From the NCBI RefSeq assembly GCF_004684245.1, contig NZ_CP038452.1:1040796-1104795 (forward strand): a DNA stretch of 64,000 bases, given 5' to 3'. The notes under the pieces were generated by a model that was given only the letters and a program-made list of their open reading frames with translations, was not told the origin of the DNA and ran no database searches. The stretch comes from Thermus caldilimi (GTDB taxonomy: Bacteria > Deinococcota > Deinococci > Deinococcales > Thermaceae). Position 1 is the stretch's first letter. The number at the start of each line of letters is the position of its first letter. Both the position numbers and the translations under genes were made by a program. Shown piece after piece: positions 47,749-57,416 of this stretch.

Positions 47749-48570
47749 ATGAGGATCGCCTTCCAGGGAACGGAAGGAGCCTATAGCGAGGAGGCCCTGC
47801 TCAGGAGCTTTCCCGGCTCCACCCCCATAGGCTTTCCCACCTTCCACCAGGTCTTCGAGGCGGTAGAAGCCGGGGAGGCGCAGCTCGGGGTGGTGCCCGT
47901 GGAGAACACCACCGCAGGGAGCATCAACCAGACCTACGACTTGCTTCTGGAAAGCGACCTCCACGTGGTGGGGGAGATCATCCACCGGGTGGAGCACTGC
48001 CTCCTCGCTCCCGAGGGCACCGAGCTCAAAGACCTCAAGGCGGTCAAAAGCCATCCCCAGGCCCTGGCCCAGTGTGACGGCTTCCTAGCCCGCATGCGCC
48101 TTACTCCTATCCCGGTTTTTGATACGGCGGGGGCAGCCCGGTCCCTGTCGGAGGACCCCGAGCCCAGGGTGGGGGCCATCGCCAGCCGGCGGGCCGCGGA
48201 GCTTTACGGCCTAAAGGTGCTGGCGGAAAACATTGAGGATTACCCCCACAACTACACCCGGTTCTTCGTCATCGGGCGGGAGGAAGCCCCTAAGGGGGAA
48301 GGTCCCCACAAGACCAGCATCGTCTTCGCCGTGCGCCACCGGCCCGGAGGGCTTCTGGAGGCTCTTTCCGTGTTCGCCGAGGCCGGGGTGAACCTCACCA
48401 AGCTGGAGTCCCGGCCCAGGCGCGATAAGCCCTTCAGCTACCTCTTTTACCTGGACCTCGAGGGCCACCTGGAAGACCCTGGGCCCGCCCAAGCCCTTCT
48501 GGGCCTGCTCCGGCGGGCGGCCTTCCTCAAGGTTCTGGGCTCCTATCCCGCCTACCGCAACGGCGCCTAA
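47749..48570 (+). CDS. pheA: Prephenate dehydratase
   Basis: The protein has 273 residues. The dehydratase domain (1-185) has Q-G-T-E-G-A-Y-S-E near the start, V-P-V-E-N-T-T-A-G near 54 and the catalytic N-Y-T-R-F near 170. The C-terminal ACT domain has A-G-V-N-L-T-K-L-E-S-R-P, the phenylalanine-binding E-S-R-P motif, so feedback inhibition is expected. It makes phenylpyruvate. Its stop overlaps the convergent CBS gene by four bases. Confidence 0.94.
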   Translation: MRIAFQGTEGAYSEEALLRSFPGSTPIGFPTFHQVFEAVEAGEAQLGVVPVENTTAGSINQTYDLLLESDLHVVGEIIHRVEHCLLAPEGTELKDLKAVKSHPQALAQCDGFLARMRLTPIPVFDTAGAARSLSEDPEPRVGAIASRRAAELYGLKVLAENIEDYPHNYTRFFVIGREEAPKGEGPHKTSIVFAVRHRPGGLLEALSVFAEAGVNLTKLESRPRRDKPFSYLFYLDLEGHLEDPGPAQALLGLLRRAAFLKVLGSYPAYRNGA

Positions 48571-49199
48571 CCGGGGCGTACGTCCACCACCCGCTCCCCG
48601 GCGGCCCGAAGCCGGTCAGGGACACCCTCCACATCCTCCCCCACCACCCTCAGGACCAGGCGCTGGTACCCGTTCAAATGGGCAGCAGTGGCGATGGAAA
48701 CGATGTTGGCCGGGGGAACCGCCCGGGCCATCTGGGCCAGAGCCCCGGGGACATCGGGGATGTCCACGGTGATGCGCAAGCCCCCCATTTTAAGCCCCAA
48801 TACCTCAATAAAGGCCCTCAGGACATCGGTCACGGTGATGATGCCCACCAGTTTCTCCCCGTCCATCACCGGAAGGCCGCCGATCTTCTTCTCCTCCATC
48901 AAAAGAGCTGCCCTCTCCAGGGGGGCGTCGGCCTCCACGGTGATCACCGGCTTGGCCATGACCTCCTGCACCGTGAGCTTGGAGAGGAGGTAGTTCATCT
49001 CCCACACGGAGAGGGTGGTGGCCTTGGAGGGCATGGCGTCCTTGAGGTCCTTGTCGGTGACCAGGCCGATGAGCTTCCCGTCCTTCACCACCGGCAAGCG
49101 CCGGAAACCCTTGTTCTTCAAAAGATTGATGGCTTCCAGCACCGGGGTATCCGGGGCCACGGTGAGGGGGTCCTTGGTCATCCAGTCCCTGACCAGCAT
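48567..49199 (-). CDS. CBS-pair and ACT domain protein (AcuB-like)
   Basis: The protein has 210 residues. Two CBS motifs (3-65 with V-R-D-W-M-T-K-D-P; 75-135 with V-M-A-K-P-V-I-T-V-E-A) precede an ACT domain (about 140-205, I-P-D-V-P-G-A-L-A-Q-M-A). CBS pairs bind adenine nucleotides. The protein is a likely energy or amino-acid sensor; its target is unknown. GGAGGTGA lies before ATG 49199. Confidence 0.88.
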   Translation of the reverse strand: MLVRDWMTKDPLTVAPDTPVLEAINLLKNKGFRRLPVVKDGKLIGLVTDKDLKDAMPSKATTLSVWEMNYLLSKLTVQEVMAKPVITVEADAPLERAALLMEEKKIGGLPVMDGEKLVGIITVTDVLRAFIEVLGLKMGGLRITVDIPDVPGALAQMARAVPPANIVSIATAAHLNGYQRLVLRVVGEDVEGVPDRLRAAGERVVDVRPG

Positions 49200-49247
49200 G
49201 GCTTCACCTCCGGCTTTTAGTCTACCCCGAGACCTAAAGAAAAATGT

Positions 49248-49269
49248 CCCCACCCGAGGTTGGGTGGGG
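49248..49269 (-). terminator. Hairpin terminator after the exported beta-protein gene
   Basis: CCCCACCC-GAGGTT-GGGTGGGG is an 8-bp stem; on the minus strand a TTTTTC stretch follows two bases later. Confidence 0.75.
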
Positions 49270-49283
49270 AAGGGAGGGCCGCC

Positions 49284-49721
49284 TTAGCGCAGGTTGACCC
49301 CGATCACCGTGCGCCCAAAGCGGCCCGGGCCGCCGAAGGGATAGAAGTACTCCCCATCCAGGAAGATCCCCGTGCGGGCATCCAGGAGGAACTCCACTCC
49401 CAGGGACAGGTTAAGCCCCACGTCGCCGGAGCCGGCAAAGTACCCAGCAAGCCCCCCACCAAAGTAGGGGCGTACGCCCCTGAGGTCCCGGTCCAGCTGG
49501 CCCAGGTCGGGCTTGAAGAGCACCTCGCCCGCTGCCAGGAAGCTGGGCCCACCGGGGAAGAGGTCCACGAAGCCCCGGAAGGCCAGGTTGCGCTCCAAGG
49601 GCGCCTCGAGGCCCAATCCCAGCCCCGCCGGGGGCAGGGAGAGGCGGAAGGACACCGCCCGCTGGGCCAAAGCTCCCGTGCCTAAGGCTAATAGTGCCAA
49701 AACCCAGAACGCCTTGCGCAT
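49284..49721 (-). CDS. Small exported beta-strand protein, possibly outer membrane
   Basis: The protein has 145 residues. Signal peptide 1-19 ends A-L-A-Q. The rest alternates glycine and hydrophobic residues in strands (L-G-L-G-L-E, Y-F-G-G-G-L-A-G-Y, L-N-L-S-L-G-V-E-F) like a small beta-barrel. The family is not recognised. GGAGGTGG precedes ATG 49721. It is monocistronic, with its own terminator. Confidence 0.7.
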   Translation of the reverse strand: MRKAFWVLALLALGTGALAQRAVSFRLSLPPAGLGLGLEAPLERNLAFRGFVDLFPGGPSFLAAGEVLFKPDLGQLDRDLRGVRPYFGGGLAGYFAGSGDVGLNLSLGVEFLLDARTGIFLDGEYFYPFGGPGRFGRTVIGVNLR

Positions 49722-49805
49722 AATCCACCTCCGCCATGCATGGTACCCCCACCGGGGGCAAAGGGGAAGAGAGGCTTCTCTCACATCTCCTTCACCCTAC
49801 GGCCT

Positions 49806-49811
49806 TAGGCT
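49806..49811 (+). promoter_or_regulatory. -10 box of a leaderless promoter (skp-like gene)
   Basis: TAGGCT, seven bases, then ATG 49819. Confidence 0.45.
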
Positions 49812-49818
49812 CTAGGCT

Positions 49819-50310
49819 ATGAAGCGCTTCTCCCTTGCGGCCCTCCTCCTGGCCTTCGGCGCCCTCCTCACCCCCATGCTGGCCCAAAACAGGAGTGTGG
49901 CCACTCGGATAGGGTTCGTGGACGCTGATGCCTTGGTGCAGGCTCACCCCGACTACAAGAAGGTGCAGGATCTCCAGGCCCAGGCCCGTAAGGAGCTGGC
50001 CCCCCTGGAGGAAAAGCTCAAGCCCCTGGACCAAAAGGTCCGCTCGGGACAGGCCACGGCCAAGGAACGCCAGGACTACGAAGCTCTCCTCAAGACCTAC
50101 CAGGACACCCTGAAGAAATGGCAGGACCGGCAGAATCCGGTGCTCAAACCCATCCTGGAGGAGGTGGACCAGGCCATCGCCAAGGTGGCCAAGGCCCAGG
50201 GCTTCGCCGTGGTCATGAGCCGCCAGGTGGCGGCCCAGTCGGGGCTGGTGGTCTACGCCGACGAGGACACCGACCTCACCCAGGCGGTGATTAGAGAGTT
50301 AAAGAAGTAG
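49819..50310 (+). CDS. Skp/OmpH-like periplasmic chaperone
   Basis: The protein has 163 residues. A signal peptide (1-22) precedes [14 protein letters not shown] near residue 31 and a long charged coiled coil (45-130), then a C-terminal strand region. Skp holds outer-membrane proteins in the periplasm. Cells with an outer membrane, such as Thermus, need such a chaperone. A strong terminator follows. Confidence 0.8.
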   Translation: MKRFSLAALLLAFGALLTPMLAQNRSVATRIGFVDADALVQAHPDYKKVQDLQAQARKELAPLEEKLKPLDQKVRSGQATAKERQDYEALLKTYQDTLKKWQDRQNPVLKPILEEVDQAIAKVAKAQGFAVVMSRQVAAQSGLVVYADEDTDLTQAVIRELKK

Positions 50311-50324
50311 CCCTCCAACCTCAG

Positions 50325-50348
50325 GCCCGGGGGAAGTATGCCCCGGGC
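50325..50348 (+). terminator. Rho-independent terminator after the skp-like gene
   Basis: GCCCGGGG and CCCCGGGC form an 8-bp stem with an 8-base loop, followed by TTCCCTTTTCCC. Confidence 0.7.
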
Positions 50349-50376
50349 TTCCCTTTTCCCCTCCACGCCACCAGGT

Positions 50377-50382
50377 TATAAT
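50377..50382 (+). promoter_or_regulatory. -10 box of a leaderless promoter (ftsK)
   Basis: A consensus TATAAT is followed by seven bases and ATG 50390. Confidence 0.6.
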
Positions 50383-50389
50383 CCTTCCG

Positions 50390-52990
50390 ATGGCGAAGCG
50401 GAAACCGGCTAGGCTCAGCCGAAACCGCGACCTCGAGGCCCTGGGTACAGTGGCCTTGGGGGCGGGGGTCTTCTTCGCCGCTCCCCTTCTACCCTTGCCC
50501 ACAGGGGCCTTCGGGTCCTTCCTCCGGGAAACCTTCTACCAGGCGCTGGGCCTACCCGCCTACCTCTTTCCACCAAGCCTTTTCCTCCTGGGGACCTTCC
50601 TCTTCCGGAATAAACCCCTAAAGCCTCTTCTTCGCCACCTTCTTTTCCTTTACCTCCTGGCCTTCGCCCTCCTTCCCCTTCTGGGACCCCTTTCCGGCCG
50701 GATGGGCGAGGAAGTGCGCTCCTTCCTGGAAGCCAAGGTAGGGGCCTTGGGCTTCCTCCTTCCCCCCATCCTGGCCTCCTTGGTCCTGGACCTCTGGCGG
50801 CGAAAACCTCCTTTTCACCTCCTTCTCACCGGCCTGCACCTGGGGGTGGAGGGCGTGCGCCGGATCCGCCACCGCCTGAAAGCCCTTCTTCTCAGGCAAA
50901 GGATCGGCCTCCTCGCCCGCCTTTACCCGGAACACACCGCCCTAAAGGCCCTGGCGCAGAACCTCTCCTCTGCGGAACTCCCGGGGGTGGAAAAGGCTTT
51001 AAGGGAGTTCCTGAAGGAACGGGCCGCCGAGCTGAAGCGGCAGATGGAAGAGGACCAAAGGCCCCTGGAACCCCGGCTCCAAGCCCTTCTCCAAGCCTTG
51101 AAAACCCCTGTGCCCGGGGGAGGTCCCTTGCGGGATGCCCTGGAGGAACGGCGGGCAGCCCTTCTCCTCGAGGCCCAGGCCCTTTTATCCCGCTTGAAAG
51201 CCCTTCTCACCTTTTCCGCGCCCAAGCCCAGCGTGGGAGGCCTGGTCCAGGGCCTAAGGCTTCGGGAAGAGCGCAAGGCCCGTTGGGAGGAGCTTTCCGG
51301 TTTGGTCCAGGACCTCGAGGGGCGCTACGAGGAACTTTCATCTTGGCTATCCTTCCTCTCCCGTCATCCCGAGGCCCAGGCCGAGGGGCTGAGGGCCCTG
51401 CTCACGGGGAACCCCCCGCCCGTGATTTCTCCCCCACCCCCTGCCCCTGAGCCGGAACCCTTTGACCTGGACCTGGTCTTCCCCGAACCTTCCCCAGCCC
51501 AGGTCCAGCCGGACCTCCCTTCACCGCCCCGCTCCCGTCCCCAGAGCACGGCCCTGGCCCTCCCCACCCTGGACCTCCTGGACCCCCCGGAGCCCAAGGG
51601 AACCGCCCGGGGCCTGGAGGAGGAGGCGGAAAGGCTGAAGCGCACCATCGCCGACACCCTCAAGCACTTCGGGGTGCAGGCGGAGGTGGTGGGCCATGCC
51701 CGCGGCCCCTCCGTGATCCGCTACGAGCTTCTGCCTGCCCCCGGGGAGAAGATCAGCCGCATCCAGAGCCTGCAAAACGACCTGGCCCGGGCCCTGGCGG
51801 TGGGGGCGGTGCGCATCGAGGCCCCCATCCCTGGGAAGAACACCGTGGGCCTCGAGGTGCCAAACCCCAAAAGGGAGCTGGTGCGCTTTTCCGAGGCGGT
51901 CCTCTCCCCCGCCTTCCAAAACGCCAAGGCCCTTCTGCCCTTAGTCCTCGGCAAGAGCATCGAGGGGGAGATCTGGGTGAGGGATCTCGCCAAAATGCCC
52001 CACCTCCTCATCGCCGGCTCCACGGGAAGCGGCAAGAGCGTGGCCATCAACGTCCTTATCGCAAGCCTCCTCTTTAAGCACCTCCCCACCTCCTTGCGCT
52101 TCCTCCTCATCGATCCCAAGATGGTGGAGCTCACCCCCTACGAGGGCATCCCCCACCTGGTGCGCCCCGTGGTCACCAGCCCCGAGGAAGCCGCCGGGGT
52201 CCTGCAAGGAGCGGTAGCCCACATGGAACGGCGCTACCGGCTCCTAAGCGGGGTGGGGGCCAGGAACCTGGAACAGTACAACACCAAGATGGAACGGGAG
52301 GGCGGGGAAACCCTTCCCTACCTGATCATCGTGGTGGACGAGCTGGCCGACCTGATGATGACCGCTCCCAAGGAGGTGGAAACCGCCATTTTGCGCCTGG
52401 CCCAGATGGCCCGGGCCACGGGCATGCACTTAATCCTCGCCACCCAGCGGCCCAGTGTGGACATCCTCACCTCCCTCATCAAGGTAAACATCCCCGCCCG
52501 CCTGGCCTTTGCCGTGTCCAGCGGCTTCGATTCCCGCACCATCCTGGACACCCAGGGAGCGGAAAAGCTCATCGGCCAGGGGGATGCCCTCTTCTACCAG
52601 CCCGGGCTCACCAAGCCCGTGCGCCTCCAGGTACCCTACCTATCCGAGGAGGAAGTGCAACGCCTGGCTGGCTTCCTCAGGGGCCAGAGCTACGAGGACC
52701 GCTTCGCCGAGGCCTACGGCCAGGACTTTGAGCCCCCCAAGGGGCCGGAAGGCGCGGGCCCCGGCGAGGTGGACTTCTCGGATCCCCTTCTCAAGAAGGC
52801 GGCGGAGATCGTGGTGGAGGAGGGTTACGGCTCCGTAAGCCGCCTGCAGCGCCGCCTTTCCATCGGCCACGCCCGGGCCGGAAAGCTGATGGATGCCCTC
52901 GAGGCCATGGGCATCGTGGGCCCCTCCAAGGGTTCCAAGCCCCGGGAGGTTCTCGTTAGCAAAGAGCAGCTCAAGGATTTCTTCGGGTAA
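50390..52990 (+). CDS. ftsK: DNA translocase FtsK/SpoIIIE
   Basis: The protein has 866 residues. Four hydrophobic segments lie in the first 145 residues. A charged linker (about 150-345) and a proline-rich stretch near 345-365 follow, then the motor. Walker A is G-S-T-G-S-G-K-S-V near residue 543, Walker [11 protein letters not shown] near 646, and a C-terminal winged helix (gamma, from about 795, [15 protein letters not shown]) binds orienting DNA sites. It pumps chromosome ends through the septum. Confidence 0.95.
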   Translation: MAKRKPARLSRNRDLEALGTVALGAGVFFAAPLLPLPTGAFGSFLRETFYQALGLPAYLFPPSLFLLGTFLFRNKPLKPLLRHLLFLYLLAFALLPLLGPLSGRMGEEVRSFLEAKVGALGFLLPPILASLVLDLWRRKPPFHLLLTGLHLGVEGVRRIRHRLKALLLRQRIGLLARLYPEHTALKALAQNLSSAELPGVEKALREFLKERAAELKRQMEEDQRPLEPRLQALLQALKTPVPGGGPLRDALEERRAALLLEAQALLSRLKALLTFSAPKPSVGGLVQGLRLREERKARWEELSGLVQDLEGRYEELSSWLSFLSRHPEAQAEGLRALLTGNPPPVISPPPPAPEPEPFDLDLVFPEPSPAQVQPDLPSPPRSRPQSTALALPTLDLLDPPEPKGTARGLEEEAERLKRTIADTLKHFGVQAEVVGHARGPSVIRYELLPAPGEKISRIQSLQNDLARALAVGAVRIEAPIPGKNTVGLEVPNPKRELVRFSEAVLSPAFQNAKALLPLVLGKSIEGEIWVRDLAKMPHLLIAGSTGSGKSVAINVLIASLLFKHLPTSLRFLLIDPKMVELTPYEGIPHLVRPVVTSPEEAAGVLQGAVAHMERRYRLLSGVGARNLEQYNTKMEREGGETLPYLIIVVDELADLMMTAPKEVETAILRLAQMARATGMHLILATQRPSVDILTSLIKVNIPARLAFAVSSGFDSRTILDTQGAEKLIGQGDALFYQPGLTKPVRLQVPYLSEEEVQRLAGFLRGQSYEDRFAEAYGQDFEPPKGPEGAGPGEVDFSDPLLKKAAEIVVEEGYGSVSRLQRRLSIGHARAGKLMDALEAMGIVGPSKGSKPREVLVSKEQLKDFFG

Positions 52991-52995
52991 AGGTG

Positions 52996-53004
52996 TGCTA
53001 TCAT
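52996..53004 (+). promoter_or_regulatory. Extended -10 box upstream of the speD-like gene
   Basis: TGCTATCAT lies eight bases before the GTG at 53013, just past the ftsK stop. Confidence 0.45.
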
Positions 53005-53012
53005 AGCCCCTT

Positions 53013-54363
<1,351 letters not shown>

Positions 54364-54399
54364 GGGGGCCTCTCTCAGGGTTTCTCACTGGGAGCGTGG

Positions 54400-54405
54400 T
54401 AGAGT
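54400..54405 (+). promoter_or_regulatory. -10 box of a leaderless promoter (DsbA-like gene)
   Basis: TAGAGT, six bases, then ATG 54412. Confidence 0.5.
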
Positions 54406-54411
54406 AAACCC

Positions 54412-55047
54412 ATGCAGCGGGCTATAGTTCTCGTAGTGGTGGCCCTGGCCCTTCTCGGCTTGGGCTGGATCCTTTGGGGTCCCAAGGGGAAAGCCGGGCT
54501 GGACCCCGCCCAAGGTGCCCGCTTCGCCCTGGGCGACCCCAATGCCCCCGTGGTGGTGGTGGACTTTTCCAACTACCTCTGCCCCCACTGCCAGAACCAC
54601 GCTTTAAACGTCCTCCCCCGACTTAAAGCCGAGTACATCGACACCGGTAAGGTGCGTTACCTCTTCCGCGACTTCCCCTTCCCTGGCCAGGCCAACGTGA
54701 TCCGGGCCAGCGAGGCCGCTGCCTGTGCCGCCGACCAAGGGCGCTACTACGAGTACCACGAGGTCCTCTTCCGGGCTGCCCCTAATTGGGGAAACCTGCA
54801 GGGGAGCGTGCTGGACCGCTACTTGGTGGATCTGGCGAGGCAGATGGGGCTGGACGAGAACACCTTTAGCCAGTGCCTTTCCTCCAATAAGCACCGCGAG
54901 GGGGTCCTGGCCGACCAGAAGCTGGCCTCGGACCTAGGCCTCACGGGTACCCCCACCTTCTTCATCGCAGGGGAAAAGCGCACGGGCTTCCTGCCCTACG
55001 AGGAGTGGAAGACCCTCTTGGACAAGGCCCTGGCAGAAAAGAAGTGA
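54412..55047 (+). CDS. DsbA-family thiol-disulfide oxidoreductase, membrane anchored
   Basis: The protein has 211 residues. One N-terminal helix (4-22) anchors it outside the membrane. The active site is L-C-P-H-C near residue 60-64 and the cis-proline loop G-T-P-T-F-F-I-A-G near 180. Two more cysteines (A-A-A-C-A-A-D and F-S-Q-C-L) lie in the helical insert. It forms or reshuffles disulfides in exported proteins. Confidence 0.88.
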   Translation: MQRAIVLVVVALALLGLGWILWGPKGKAGLDPAQGARFALGDPNAPVVVVDFSNYLCPHCQNHALNVLPRLKAEYIDTGKVRYLFRDFPFPGQANVIRASEAAACAADQGRYYEYHEVLFRAAPNWGNLQGSVLDRYLVDLARQMGLDENTFSQCLSSNKHREGVLADQKLASDLGLTGTPTFFIAGEKRTGFLPYEEWKTLLDKALAEKK

Positions 55048-55103
55048 ACCTTTCGGTGTAGGGGCAAGGGAGGGTACACCCCCTTTGTCCCATGTTGGTC
55101 TGT

Positions 55104-55109
55104 TACCCT
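55104..55109 (+). promoter_or_regulatory. -10 box of a leaderless promoter (antiporter gene)
   Basis: TACCCT, seven bases, then ATG 55117. Confidence 0.45.
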
Positions 55110-55116
55110 GGAAGCC

Positions 55117-56652
55117 ATGGAAGCCCTCTGGGTGGCCGCTGCCTTTACTCTGGGCCTCTTAGCCAGCCGCCTGGGGCTTCCTCCCTTGGTGGGCTATCTG
55201 GGGGCAGGCTTCGCCCTGCACAGCTTGGGCCTAAGGGAGACGGAATTCCTGCATCATGCCGCCGAGATCGGGGTCCTGCTCCTCCTCTTCAGCGTGGGGC
55301 TAAAGCTTCGCGCGCAGGACCTGCTGGAACCCCGGGTCCTGGGGGTGGGAAGCCTTCACCTCTTCCTCTTTAGCCTCTTGGCCGCCCTTTGGCTGAAACA
55401 CCTTCCCCTGGCCTTGGCCCTGGCCTTCTCCAGCACGGTGCTGGTGGCCAAGGTCCTGGAGGACAAGAAGGAACTCACCACCTATCATGGCCGCCTGAGC
55501 ATCGGCATCCTGGTCCTCCAGGATCTGGTGGCGGTGGGCCTCCTCACCCTTTACGGGGGTAAGGAGGTGAGCCCGTGGGCGGTCCTGCTCCTCCTTTACC
55601 CCCTGGTTCGCCACGGGGTGGCCTGGCTTCTGGAAAGGAGCGGCCACGATGAGCTCCTCGTCCTCTTCGGCCTCGGGCTGGCCCTTCTGGGAGGGGAAAC
55701 CTTCCGCCAGGTGGGCCTTTCCCCCGAGCTGGGAGCCCTTCTCATGGGCAGCCTGCTCTCGGGCCACGCCAAGGGTACGGAGATGGCCCGTGCCCTTTGG
55801 AGCCTCAAAGAGGCCTTCTTGGTGGCCTTCTTCCTGGACCTCGGCCTAAAGGAGGGGTTTCGGAGCGTGGATATAGGGCTCGTGGCCAGCCTGCTCCTCC
55901 TCTCCTTGCTTAAGGCCCCTCTCTTCTTCGCCCTCTTCCTACTCCTTGGCCTCCGGGCCCGGACGGGCTTCGTGGCCGGGCTCTACCTGGCCAACTACTC
56001 AGAGTTTGCCCTCATCGTGGGGGTGGTCTTGGAACGGGCCGGCTACCTGCCCCTTAACCTCAGCACCCTGGCCGTGGTCGTGGCCCTCTCCATGGCCCTC
56101 TCCGCCCCCTTCGCCCGGTACAGCCACGGCCTTTACAAGCGCCTCGAGCCCTGGCTTTTGCGTCTGGAGCGCAAAGGAGGGCATCCGGACCAGGAACCCG
56201 AGCGCCTGGACGGGGCCACGGTGCTCATCATGGGGATGGGGCGCACGGGGGGAGCCGTCTACCGGGTGCTGGAGGGAGGGGGGGAGCAACCCGTTGGCCT
56301 GGATGCGGATCCGGAGAAGGTGGAGCGCCACCGGGCCAAGGGCAGGCGGGTGCTCTACGGGGATGCGGAGGACCCCGAGCTCTGGGAGCGCTTGGACCTC
56401 ACAGGGCTTAAGGCGGTGGTCCTGGCCCTGCCGGACCTCGAGGCCAAGCTCCTGGCCGCCCGTTGGCTGAAGGAGCGGGGCTTTAAGGGGATCCTGGCCG
56501 CCACCAGCTTCCACCTGGAGGAAGACCCCGTTCTGGAGGCTGCCGGCGTCACCCTCCTCTTCCACCCCTTCCGCGAAGCCGGGGAACGGCTGGCGGAGAA
56601 GGTACTGGAAAGGCTGGCTATAATGGGTGAGGTGAGCCATGGCCGGTCATAG
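55117..56652 (+). CDS. KefB-type cation:proton antiporter with RCK domain
   Basis: The protein has 511 residues. About twelve helices fill residues 1-345 with the CPA2 features F-S-V-G-L and G-I-L-V-L-Q-D-L-V-A-V near 130. Residues 365-505 are a TrkA-N/RCK domain (V-L-I-M-G-M-G-R-T-G-G), which binds NAD(H) or nucleotide. It exports K+ or Na+ against protons. Its last 14 bases overlap yebC. Confidence 0.88.
   Translation: MEALWVAAAFTLGLLASRLGLPPLVGYLGAGFALHSLGLRETEFLHHAAEIGVLLLLFSVGLKLRAQDLLEPRVLGVGSLHLFLFSLLAALWLKHLPLALALAFSSTVLVAKVLEDKKELTTYHGRLSIGILVLQDLVAVGLLTLYGGKEVSPWAVLLLLYPLVRHGVAWLLERSGHDELLVLFGLGLALLGGETFRQVGLSPELGALLMGSLLSGHAKGTEMARALWSLKEAFLVAFFLDLGLKEGFRSVDIGLVASLLLLSLLKAPLFFALFLLLGLRARTGFVAGLYLANYSEFALIVGVVLERAGYLPLNLSTLAVVVALSMALSAPFARYSHGLYKRLEPWLLRLERKGGHPDQEPERLDGATVLIMGMGRTGGAVYRVLEGGGEQPVGLDADPEKVERHRAKGRRVLYGDAEDPELWERLDLTGLKAVVLALPDLEAKLLAARWLKERGFKGILAATSFHLEEDPVLEAAGVTLLFHPFREAGERLAEKVLERLAIMGEVSHGRS
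56620..56625 (+). promoter_or_regulatory. -10 box upstream of yebC
   Basis: TATAAT lies inside the end of the antiporter gene, 13 bases before ATG 56639. A GGTGAGGTGAG ribosome site follows it, so this may be an internal promoter. Confidence 0.4.
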
Positions 56653-57373
56653 CAAGTGGGCACAGATCAAGCGCAAAAAGGCCGCCAACGACCTCAAGCG
56701 CGGCAAGATCATCTCCAAACACCTGCGGGCCATCCAGGCGGCAGCCCGCGCCGGGGGAAGCCCCCTCCCCGAGGTTAACGTCCAGCTCCGTAACGCCATC
56801 GAGGCCGCCCGGGCCGACGACGTTCCCATGGAGAACATCGAGCGCCTCCTGCAGAAACTGCAAGGGGGCGGGGAAGGCGCCGAGCAGTACGAGGAGATCG
56901 TCTACGAGGGTTACGCCCCGGGCGGGGTGGCCCTTCTGGTCTACGCCCTCACGGAGAACCGCAACCGCACCGCCGGAGAGGTGCGCCACGTCTTCAACAA
57001 GCACGGGGGCTCCTTAGGGGCCAGCGGCAGCGTGGCCTGGCAGTTTGAGCGCAAAGGCGTGATCGTCTGCCAGAACTCCGAAGCGGCCCAGGAGGCAGCC
57101 ATAGAGCTTGGAGCCCTGGACCTCGAGGAGGAAGGGGAAAGCCTCACCATCTACACCGACCCCGCCGAGGCCTACCGCATGGCTGAGGAGCTTAAAAGGC
57201 GGGGCATTCCCGTGGAGGCGGTGGAGGTGGTGCAGCATCCTCAGAATACCGTGGCCCTGCCTCCTGAGGAGGCCGCCAAGGTGATGCGCCTGGTGGAGGC
57301 TTTGGAGGACCTGGACGACGTGCAGCACGTCTACACCAACCTGGACCCTACGAGCCTCCAGGTGGAGGCCTAA
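56639..57373 (+). CDS. YebC/TACO1 family protein
   Basis: The protein has 244 residues. It opens with the family signature M-A-G-H-S-K-W-A-Q-I-K-R-K-K-A and has the three-domain layout with N-R-N-R-T-A-G-E-V-R-H near 104 and G-S-V-A-W-Q-F near 125. YebC proteins were called DNA-binding regulators and more recently ribosome-associated factors that relieve stalling at proline runs. A strong hairpin ends it. Confidence 0.93.
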   Translation: MAGHSKWAQIKRKKAANDLKRGKIISKHLRAIQAAARAGGSPLPEVNVQLRNAIEAARADDVPMENIERLLQKLQGGGEGAEQYEEIVYEGYAPGGVALLVYALTENRNRTAGEVRHVFNKHGGSLGASGSVAWQFERKGVIVCQNSEAAQEAAIELGALDLEEEGESLTIYTDPAEAYRMAEELKRRGIPVEAVEVVQHPQNTVALPPEEAAKVMRLVEALEDLDDVQHVYTNLDPTSLQVEA

Positions 57374-57386
57374 CCGAATTCGCCTT

Positions 57387-57411
57387 CCGGCCCGGGGTTA
57401 CCCCGGGCCGG
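57387..57411. terminator. Bidirectional hairpin terminator between yebC and secA
   Basis: CCGGCCCGGGG-TTA-CCCCGGGCCGG is a perfect 11-bp stem between two convergent stops. Confidence 0.8.
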
Positions 57412-57416
57412 TTTGC